Source: Bacillota bacterium
Lineage (GTDB): Bacteria; Bacillota; UBA4882; UBA8346
NCBI GenBank assembly: GCA_028282485.1
Contig: JANQHU010000247.1
Coordinates: 1 to 5,528 of the forward strand
DNA length: 5,528 nucleotides
Reading direction: 5' to 3'
Within the stretch, counting starts at the first letter, position 1. Every line of letters begins with the position of its first letter. The notes beneath the pieces are model-generated. The model saw only the letters and a program-made list of their open reading frames with translations, was not told the origin of the DNA and did not search any database. This document shows positions 1 through 5,391 of this stretch, in pieces. A program made the position numbers and the translations under genes.

Positions 1-1
1 A

Positions 2-304
2 ATTTCAAAAAAAACCCAGTTATCCTTCCGGCCCTCCCTGAGTCCGGATGGCAAAAGCCTGGTTTACGTTGCTAAAGCAAGAGGAAGAACCAGTCTTTAT
101 CGGTATGATCTGGCCACGAAAAGGGCGGTTTCAATTTTAGCTGGTTTAGACTACTGTGATTATCCCAGTTGGAGCCCCCGAGGCCGGGAAATTTTAGTGA
201 CTGTTTTTCAAGAAGGAGCATTAAAACTGTTAAAATATAATTTAAAATCGCAAAAAAAGAAATTTTTACCAATATCAGGGGAATGTAAGGAAGCTGATTG
301 GTAA
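2..304 (+). CDS. WD40-like (PD40/TolB-type) β-propeller protein, C-terminal fragment
   Basis: Frame 2 is open from the left edge to a TAA at 302-304, giving the last 100 residues of a protein whose start lies outside the window. Two PD40-type blades are visible. The first has the motif PSLSPDGKSLVYVA (about residues 11-24) followed by a Leu-Tyr-Arg-Tyr-Asp-Leu strand. The second has YPSWSPRGREILVTVF followed by a similar Leu-Lys-Tyr-Asn-Leu strand. The S-P-D/R-G-K/R-x-[IL] turn followed by a [LY]-x-x-[YN]-[DN]-L strand is the hallmark of WD40-like PD40 repeats in TolB and related propellers. Such proteins are usually exported and bind other proteins, and some carry an enzyme domain, but nothing catalytic is visible here. 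The missing N-terminus prevents a choice between TolB proper, a peptidase-linked propeller or a stand-alone propeller, so no symbol is given. The next gene begins 59 nt downstream and also looks like a propeller. Confidence 0.8.
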   Translation: MSKKTQLSFRPSLSPDGKSLVYVAKARGRTSLYRYDLATKRAVSILAGLDYCDYPSWSPRGREILVTVFQEGALKLLKYNLKSQKKKFLPISGECKEADW

Positions 305-351
305 AAAAGAGGTCTATCTTTGCCAAAGTGAGACTTTAATATAAGGGATAT

Positions 352-356
352 GGAGG
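352..356 (+). promoter_or_regulatory. Ribosome binding site for the TTG-started propeller gene
   Basis: GGAGG lies 7 nt before the TTG at 364. This is near-ideal spacing and the main reason for accepting TTG as the start: the Lys-Lys-Arg leader of the signal peptide begins right there, and there is no ATG nearby in this frame. Confidence 0.8.
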
Positions 357-363
357 TTTTATT

Positions 364-1338
364 TTGAAAAAAAGGTTAATTTGGTTATTATTAAGTGGTT
401 TTTTGCTGAGTCTTAATTTGAGTTTGACCACCTTGGCGACCAATAGGGTTTTGTGGGAGAAAAAACCCAATGGTTTTGTGGGCGAAAACAAAGTGGCCAA
501 TAATGGGAATATACTTTTTTTGTGTAAGCCTCAAGAAACGGGAATTGTCACTGATCTGGTAGCCATCAATGAAGCAGGGGACTATTATTGGCACAAGCGG
601 TATGTGAATAAAATTCGTGATTTTTTGATTTCGCCCTCTGGCAAAATGATTTTGTTAACCGCTTTACAGCCCCGGCAGAAAGGTTATCTGCCAATGATCT
701 CTTGTATCAAGGAACGCACGGAAATTTGGCAAAAACCCGGGGGGGAGTATCTCTCCCTCTCTCCCGGAGAACGAATGATTCTTAGCTTTAATCAGAAGAC
801 TCGGGCAGCTGGAGTCTATCTGTATAATTGGCAGGGAGACTTAATCTGGAAATCTAAAGAGTTGGCCTTAGGAGCCGGACAGGCTGATGATGCCGGAAGG
901 ATGATTACCGGAATTAATCAAAAGCAAGTTGTTTTTATTGATACTACAAGAAAAGACCTTGAGCCGGAAACTTATCCAATTGAGACTGCTATCAAAGATT
1001 TTGCTTTTGATCCCCAGAATCGAAGCATCTTTATTTATGATGGCCAAGAGGTAAGTTGTTATCAACAAGGCAAAGGTAAAGTTTGGGATTATCAAGCAAA
1101 AGAGGTTCAGCAAATAAAAGTTCATCCTCAAGATTATAAAGTGACTCTCTTGACTCATAATAAGGGAATAGTTCTACCCTATAATAATATTTCCCAATAT
1201 TATAATATTGAATCCTCAATTCCGGCAGCGCTGCAGCAGTTAAGGACTGCCAGAGTTTTACATAGTTTTTCAGATAATCGCAAATATTTAGGCATTTGGC
1301 GAGAGGGCAAAGTTTCGTTAAACCTGGTGCAACGGTAA
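364..1338 (+). CDS. Secreted β-propeller-like protein of unknown function
   Basis: The 324-residue product starts at TTG with a good GGAGG site. It opens with a classic Sec signal peptide (MKKR, then a Leu-rich core) and a probable signal peptidase I site after Thr-Leu-Ala25. The mature part reads as a degenerate propeller. Strands ending in an x-[VIL]-W motif recur (Trp31, Trp76, Trp122, Trp162, Trp241), and most are followed by a turn such as SPSGK (90-94), SPGER (133-137), DDAGR (175-179) or HPQDYK (254-259). Further turns occur at DPQNR (216-220) and SDNRKY (302-307). That suggests about seven blades, the usual number for quinoprotein/YVTN/WD40-like folds. No PQQ-binding or catalytic residues can be assigned. 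It probably acts outside the membrane as a binding or assembly factor. It follows another propeller fragment by 59 nt and precedes the FlgD-Ig gene by 24 nt, which suggests co-transcription. I do not recognise a named family; the CDS itself is secure. Confidence 0.85.
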   Translation: MKKRLIWLLLSGFLLSLNLSLTTLATNRVLWEKKPNGFVGENKVANNGNILFLCKPQETGIVTDLVAINEAGDYYWHKRYVNKIRDFLISPSGKMILLTALQPRQKGYLPMISCIKERTEIWQKPGGEYLSLSPGERMILSFNQKTRAAGVYLYNWQGDLIWKSKELALGAGQADDAGRMITGINQKQVVFIDTTRKDLEPETYPIETAIKDFAFDPQNRSIFIYDGQEVSCYQQGKGKVWDYQAKEVQQIKVHPQDYKVTLLTHNKGIVLPYNNISQYYNIESSIPAALQQLRTARVLHSFSDNRKYLGIWREGKVSLNLVQR

Positions 1339-1344
1339 TGTTTC

Positions 1345-1351
1345 GGAAGGG
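1345..1351 (+). promoter_or_regulatory. Ribosome binding site for the FlgD-Ig module gene
   Basis: GGAAGGG sits 11 nt before the ATG at 1363, slightly long spacing but the only purine-rich site in the 24-nt gap. The upstream TTG at 1354 is in the same frame but is followed immediately by TAA, so ATG 1363 is the only workable start here. Confidence 0.6.
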
Positions 1352-1362
1352 ATTTGTAAAAG

Positions 1363-2460
1363 ATGATTAAAAAGCTACTTTTTGTTTCTATCTTAAGTTT
1401 ATTAATTTTAGGGAGCTGCTTTCCGGTAGCTTCTGCCAGGCAGGGAGAAACTGCAATTGAAAAGGTGCAATTAAATTCTACTTCTTTTAATCCGGTTTTA
1501 GGAGAAGTAGCCATTCTTGAATATACTTTAAATCGGTCAGCCCAGGTATCTGTATTCATCTATACTTCCGACTTTGATTTAGTAAAAGTTTTGGTAGATA
1601 AAAAGAGTCAAAAAGTGGGGCAGCATCGCATCCCCTGGGATGGTAGCGATTTGCAAGGCCAAAAAGTGCCTGATGAAGCGTATTTCTTTTGTATCGAAGC
1701 AAATTTTGCGGATGGAACAAGGGAAGTTTACGATCCCACCACTTTTTCTGGGGGAGCTGAGTTTGAAATTGCGGATATTCAATATGATGCCACCAACGGT
1801 GCTTTTCAATTTAAGCTCCTCAAACCGGCGCGTATTTTAATTAGAGTGGGCCTTAAAGACGGGCCCCTGATGGCAACCCCGGCTGATTGGGTAGTGCGGG
1901 ATCGAGGGCATAATCTGGTTTACTGGTCCAGTTATGATGGGGATCAAGTTTTAAAAGTTAACCGACTTGGCCCAGTTTCTTTTGTAGCCACGGGCTTTTA
2001 TTTACCCCAAACCAGTATTATCACTTATGGAAATACCAAATCTGATTATTTTACTTATCAAAAAAAGCTCCAGACTACCAAAAAGCCTTTACGGGAAGAA
2101 GTCTTTCGCGAGATCAAGCTTGCTCCCAACTATTATTATCCCCGCCGGGAAGATCGTTCTCCGGATTTTCAAATTGAGTTTCCCCAGTTAACCGGGAAGA
2201 CTCCTAAAGTAAAGGGTGAATTATTAGCACGAATTTCGGTTTTAGATGAATTTAAAAAGATTCTTCTCAAAAATGGTTTTGAAATAGCCTTATTTATTGA
2301 CGGCAGATTTGTGTTTGAGGAAGAAGAGGGTTACACCCCTTTTAATTTAGTTTGGAATAGTGCCGGAATTGAGCCGGGAGAGCATTATTTAACCTTTGTC
2401 TTATCATCTTATCTAGGTCAAGTCTCTAGTAAAACAGTAAAAATAGAAATCGAAGAATAA
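1363..2460 (+). CDS. Exported FlgD-Ig-like multidomain protein (possible lipoprotein)
   Basis: The product has 365 residues and begins with a signal peptide (MIKK plus hydrophobic core). Leu-Gly-Ser-Cys19 resembles a lipobox, but Ala-Ser-Ala25 could equally be a signal peptidase I site, so lipid anchoring is uncertain. Residues about 36-113 form a FlgD-type Ig module: FNPVLGEVAILEY, a V-x-V-x-[IV]-Y strand, then GQHRIPWDGSDLQGQKVPDEAYFF, seen here as GQHRIPWDG (86-94) followed by the G-x-x-V-P turn. Residues about 133-222 look like a second, degenerate copy (PARILIRVGLKDGPL at 155-169, WSSYDGD at 188-194). After a linker with APNYYYP (254-260), residues about 284-364 form a β-rich Ig-like module containing FIDGRFVFEEEEGYTPF (311-327) and GEHYLTFVL. 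FlgD-Ig modules are non-enzymatic and are found in flagellar hook-cap protein FlgD and many secreted proteins. Here there is no flagellar context, so a scaffold or surface role is inferred. The next gene starts after 20 nt and shares modules with this one. Confidence 0.85.
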   Translation: MIKKLLFVSILSLLILGSCFPVASARQGETAIEKVQLNSTSFNPVLGEVAILEYTLNRSAQVSVFIYTSDFDLVKVLVDKKSQKVGQHRIPWDGSDLQGQKVPDEAYFFCIEANFADGTREVYDPTTFSGGAEFEIADIQYDATNGAFQFKLLKPARILIRVGLKDGPLMATPADWVVRDRGHNLVYWSSYDGDQVLKVNRLGPVSFVATGFYLPQTSIITYGNTKSDYFTYQKKLQTTKKPLREEVFREIKLAPNYYYPRREDRSPDFQIEFPQLTGKTPKVKGELLARISVLDEFKKILLKNGFEIALFIDGRFVFEEEEGYTPFNLVWNSAGIEPGEHYLTFVLSSYLGQVSSKTVKIEIEE

Positions 2461-2471
2461 AAGGAGAGGGG
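2461..2471 (+). promoter_or_regulatory. Ribosome binding site for the TTG-started PKD protein gene
   Basis: A purine block, AAGGAGAGGGG, directly abuts the upstream TAA stop. Its GAGGGG end is 9 nt from the TTG at 2481. The site supports TTG over the first in-frame ATG at 2520, because starting there would delete the Lys/Arg head of the signal peptide. Confidence 0.75.
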
Positions 2472-2480
2472 AAATTAGGA

Positions 2481-5351
2481 TTGCAAAAAGGAAGAGTTTT
2501 GGGGATCATCGGTCTTTTCATGTTATTAATGGGGAACCTGATGGTGACGGCGAATGAGGTGAAGAACCCCCGGGAAATTTTTTACGGCCCGGTGACCTTG
2601 CAGGCGACTAAGGGTGGTTTGAATTATTTTGAAGAGACGTTGCAAATAAGCGAGGAGTATCAGGAGGTTATTTTACATCTGACCAATGGGAGCACGGCCA
2701 AAAACCGGGCTGTTTTTGGCACCATTACTTTAAATGGCACCGAGATTGTGGATACGAAACGCTTTAATAATCGGCAGGCCGAGTTGGCCATTCCGATCAC
2801 TCTCAAAGAAGGGACTAATAAACTGGCTGTTAAGTATTTTGGTGGCAGTAAAGCTTTTGTAAAATTGACTCTGGACGGTACCCCGCTAGTCGCCGTCAAG
2901 ATGGCGGTTAGCCCCCAGACTGGTTATGCCCCTTTAAAAGTAGATTTTTCCGCTAATGCTACTCCGGTTACCAAGGAAGTTGTCAAATACCAATGGGATT
3001 TTGATAATGATGGGACTATTGATGCCGAAACTAATACCCCTCAAGTATCCCATACATATGAAGCAACGGGTAGTTATACGGCGAAAGTAATCGTAATTTA
3101 TCGAAGTGGCGCCCAGGCTGAATATCTAGTACACTCGATCACGGCGGAATCTGTTTTTGATATTGATGCTACTGCTTATCCTCTCCAAGGAGAAGCCCCC
3201 TTAAAAGTGCTCTTTAATACGTCGGCCACTAGTAAAGCCGGAACGGTAAATAGTTTTCGGTGGGATTACGATAACGACGGGAGAATTGATTGGAGTACTC
3301 AGGTAGTTGGGACTAATGCTTGTACTTATGAAACCGCCGGTACTTATCAAGCCACCTTGAAAGTGGGAGATGATAAAGGAAATACTGCTGAGAAAGTTTT
3401 TACCATTAAAGTATTGCCTGGTAAACCCACGGTTAATTATACGGTAGCCCCTACTAATGGCGGAGCTCCCTTGACGGTTAACTTTCAAGCCAAAGCTACT
3501 ATTCCCGGGAGTAGTGTGAGTAAGTATGAATGGGATTTTGACGGAACGGGTAGTTTTGATTGGAGCTCCGCGGGTGACAACACGGCCAGTATTCTTGCTC
3601 AAGATGCTGAAGCTGGTTTGGGAGAGTGGATCGGAGAAGGCAGTTGGGCTGTGACCGATAGAGTTGGTAATGGAACTTCTCAAAAATCCTTTACGGATAG
3701 CCCTGATGGTTATTATGATCGTAGTCATAGTAATACCGCTTTAATTAGTCCGGAAATTGATTTAACTAATGCTTTAAATCCCTACTTGGAATTTTATCAT
3801 AAGTATCAAACGGAAAGGTATTATGATTTTGCTTATGTGGAAGTATCAAAAAATGGGAGTTCTTATTGGCGTAGGGAAGCCAGTTTTCATGGTTCCCAAA
3901 GGGATTGGGATTACAAGAAGATTGATTTAAATTCTTATGTTGGCCAGAAAATAAGAATTCGTTTCCGGATCTATGTTTCGGGTTCTGGGGGGGATTATGA
4001 TGGCTGGTATCTGGATGATATCAAGGTTAAAGCAGATAATTTTTGTACCCATACTTATACAAAAGTAGGAGAATATCAGCCCCTATTACGGATCACCGCT
4101 GAAGATGGCCAGACTTTTGATTATCAGGCCAGTAAGGTAACCGTGGGAGAAACCGGAACCCCGACAGTCACTATTAATGCCTCCCAAGCTCAAGGCATCG
4201 CCCCCTTAAAGGTTGACTTTGCGGCTTTGACTGATGGTGGGAATGGCCAAATTACTAAGTATGAATGGGATTTTGATGGGGACGGCACCTTTGACAGTAC
4301 CTCTCCCACCAGTGGAGCGGCCTCCTACACCTATACTCAACCAGGAACTTATCCGGCTCGGGTGAGAGTAACTAATCAGGCCGGCTTAGCTTCGGAAGCA
4401 TCGGTGCAGATTTTGGCGGATTTGGCGATCACCTTAAAACCATTGCCGGAAAAATTTAATCCCGAAAAGGGAGAGACCTTTAAGATTGATTATGCTTTAA
4501 ATGGTACGGCTAATGTATCATTAGATATTATTAAAAAAGACAGTACTGTGATTCGCAACTTGCTGGTGAATGAAGCTAAAGACGCCGGAGACCATACCAT
4601 CGTGTGGGACGGCAGAGATAACCAAGGTAAGCTGCTGCCCCAAGATATTTATTATGTGATCATTAAAGGAAAAATTACCGATGGACGAGAGTTTGTCTTA
4701 GATTTAACTAATGAAGTGACTAATCTTTCCAATCCTAGGTTGAGTTTTCCGGCTTATTTTAATCCTTTTCAGAATCAATTTTGTCGGATTAATTGGTATA
4801 TGCCCCAAAAAGGTCTAGCAACGATATATGTAGGCTATAGTTATGGTAATCGGGTGCGCACTTTACGTAGTAAAGTCCCCTACCAAAAAGGAAATCATCA
4901 AATATTTTGGGATGGTACCGATGATACGGGAGCCCTTTGTTTGCGCAATGGCACCAAATATTTTATCGGCATTTTTGCCGAATCAATTTCCCAAAACGGG
5001 ATTGTTTTAGATGTAAATGAACCGGAAATAAAGCAAATAACGGTTGAACCAAATTATTATAATGCGGAATATAACGCATATCAAGCAACTCCCGGGCGGA
5101 ATCAGGCTCAATTTGAGATAGTCTTTAATATCCCGAGCCAAGTAGTGATCACGATTAAAGATAGTCAGGGAGTAATCGTGCGGTCCATTAAAGAAGAAGC
5201 CTTAAAAACCAATCAGACAGTTACTTGGGATGGTCAGAATAATAACGGCCAAAATGTAGCGGCCGGTATTTATGCGGTCGAGATTCAAGGAATCTCCCCA
5301 GAAGGCTATCAGTCCAAAAGAGAGAGAATTCCGCTGGTGGTCTTTTATTAA
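2481..5351 (+). CDS. Large secreted PKD / jelly-roll / FlgD-Ig multidomain protein
   Basis: The 956-residue product begins at TTG with a signal peptide (QKGR plus hydrophobic core, likely cleavage after Val-Thr-Ala24). In order it carries: an N-terminal β-sandwich (about 32-137) with TITLNGTEIV and a LKEGTNKLAVKYF strand, like modules at the front of many bacterial exoproteins; PKD1 (139-223), PKD2 (226-312), PKD3 (316-368 continued at 520-556) and PKD4 (560-646), each with a [QRE]-W-D-[FY]-D core and an [HCY]-T-Y-x-x-x-G-x-Y strand; a jelly-roll domain (about 369-518) inserted inside PKD3; and three FlgD-Ig-like modules (about 648-745, 750-848, 856-940) with WDG motifs at 709-711, 810-812 and 916-918. 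No protease, glycosidase, LPXTG, SLH or C-terminal membrane segment is visible. PKD and FlgD-Ig domains typically mediate protein or carbohydrate contacts or act as spacers, so an adhesin or matrix/scaffold role is inferred. It probably shares a transcript with its neighbours (gaps 20 nt before, 40 nt after). Confidence 0.9.
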   Translation: MQKGRVLGIIGLFMLLMGNLMVTANEVKNPREIFYGPVTLQATKGGLNYFEETLQISEEYQEVILHLTNGSTAKNRAVFGTITLNGTEIVDTKRFNNRQAELAIPITLKEGTNKLAVKYFGGSKAFVKLTLDGTPLVAVKMAVSPQTGYAPLKVDFSANATPVTKEVVKYQWDFDNDGTIDAETNTPQVSHTYEATGSYTAKVIVIYRSGAQAEYLVHSITAESVFDIDATAYPLQGEAPLKVLFNTSATSKAGTVNSFRWDYDNDGRIDWSTQVVGTNACTYETAGTYQATLKVGDDKGNTAEKVFTIKVLPGKPTVNYTVAPTNGGAPLTVNFQAKATIPGSSVSKYEWDFDGTGSFDWSSAGDNTASILAQDAEAGLGEWIGEGSWAVTDRVGNGTSQKSFTDSPDGYYDRSHSNTALISPEIDLTNALNPYLEFYHKYQTERYYDFAYVEVSKNGSSYWRREASFHGSQRDWDYKKIDLNSYVGQKIRIRFRIYVSGSGGDYDGWYLDDIKVKADNFCTHTYTKVGEYQPLLRITAEDGQTFDYQASKVTVGETGTPTVTINASQAQGIAPLKVDFAALTDGGNGQITKYEWDFDGDGTFDSTSPTSGAASYTYTQPGTYPARVRVTNQAGLASEASVQILADLAITLKPLPEKFNPEKGETFKIDYALNGTANVSLDIIKKDSTVIRNLLVNEAKDAGDHTIVWDGRDNQGKLLPQDIYYVIIKGKITDGREFVLDLTNEVTNLSNPRLSFPAYFNPFQNQFCRINWYMPQKGLATIYVGYSYGNRVRTLRSKVPYQKGNHQIFWDGTDDTGALCLRNGTKYFIGIFAESISQNGIVLDVNEPEIKQITVEPNYYNAEYNAYQATPGRNQAQFEIVFNIPSQVVITIKDSQGVIVRSIKEEALKTNQTVTWDGQNNNGQNVAAGIYAVEIQGISPEGYQSKRERIPLVVFY
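2895..4418 (+). repeat. Four tandem PKD domains (protein-level repeat), third one interrupted
   Basis: Four copies of about 85-90 residues share the entry P-x-x-x-x-x-x-A-P-L-x-V-x-F (APLKV, APLKV, APLTV, APLKV), the core W-D-[FY]-D and the H/C-T-Y-x-x-x-G-x-Y exit strand. Cores start at Trp172, Trp261, Trp351 and Trp596. Copies 1, 2 and 4 carry a D-x-D-x-D-G-x-[IF]-D loop resembling a calcium-binding EF-hand or thrombospondin-3 loop. Copies have diverged at the DNA level, so recent amplification is unlikely. Confidence 0.85.
3585..4034 (+). other. Jelly-roll (M6/InhA- or MAM-like) domain inserted within PKD3
   Basis: Residues about 369-518 match the pattern of β-jelly-roll domains found at the C-terminal side of immune-inhibitor-A-type M6 peptidases and in many adhesins. 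Visible elements are QDAEAGLGEW at the start, ALISPEIDLT (420-429), a Y-L-E-F-Y-H strand, YDFAYVEVSKNG (448-459), W-D-Y-K-K-I-D-L with YVGQKIRIRFR (486-496), and the closing DGWYLDDIKV (507-516). Such domains are usually binding modules for glycans or proteins and often hold calcium. The boundaries are set by where PKD3 breaks off and resumes, and are good to perhaps five residues. Confidence 0.75.
4422..5300 (+). repeat. Three FlgD-Ig-like modules at the C-terminus of the PKD protein
   Basis: Three related modules follow the PKD array. The first is canonical: KFNPEKGETFKIDYAL (658-673), GDHTIVWDGRDNQGK (703-717), then LPQDIYYVII. The second has YFNPFQNQFCRINWYMP (759-775) and GNHQIFWDGTDDTG (804-817). 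The third has QFEIVFNIPSQVVITI (877-892) and TVTWDGQNNNGQNVAAGIYAVEI, of which TVTWDGQNNNG is 913-923. The FNP entry, the aromatic-W-D-G turn and the final [IF]-Y strand are the FlgD_ig signature. The third lacks the FNP start and is the least typical. Confidence 0.75.
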
Positions 5352-5376
5352 AAGGTTTTTTCAAGGAAGCGAAAAT

Positions 5377-5382
5377 AGGGGG
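5377..5382 (+). promoter_or_regulatory. Ribosome binding site for the right-edge gene
   Basis: AGGGGG lies 9 nt before the ATG at 5392, inside a 40-nt gap after the PKD protein stop. It supports this start and translation from the same transcript. Confidence 0.7.
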
Positions 5383-5391
5383 AAATAAATC

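Noticed and set aside
325..337. Small inverted repeat AAAGT-GAG-ACTTT in the same gap.
   Set aside because: A five-base AT-rich stem without a following T-run is expected by chance, and neither operator nor terminator function can be supported.
320..345. Possible promoter in the 59-nt gap before the first propeller gene (TTGCCA and TATAAG).
   Set aside because: The spacing between the two hexamers is 14 nt, too short for a standard σ70-type promoter, and nothing else in the gap fits. The gap is also compatible with readthrough from the upstream gene.
1363..2460. Flagellar hook-cap protein FlgD.
   Set aside because: Only the Ig-like fold is shared. The protein has a signal peptide, lacks the FlgD N-terminal region, and has no flagellar genes around it.
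3201..3728. 175-codon open frame on the minus strand opposite the PKD array.
   Set aside because: It lies wholly inside a well-supported plus-strand gene. Its translation is low-complexity (Ser/Ile/Thr/Arg-rich) with no domain pattern, so it is a shadow of the repetitive PKD coding sequence. The other minus-strand frames were rejected for the same reason.
4422..5351. C-terminal FlgD-Ig modules as a type IX secretion sorting domain.
   Set aside because: Type IX sorting domains are FlgD-like but occur as a single short terminal domain in Bacteroidetes-type proteins. Here there are three modules, the last is atypical, and the context does not look like Bacteroidetes.
5342..5361. Possible intrinsic terminator: CTTTT-ATT-AAAAG hairpin followed by six T's, overlapping the stop of the PKD protein gene.
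   Set aside because: The stem is only five pairs with one C-G pair and a three-base loop, extended only by G-U pairs, so it is too weak for a real terminator. The next gene has its own ribosome site just downstream and appears co-transcribed.
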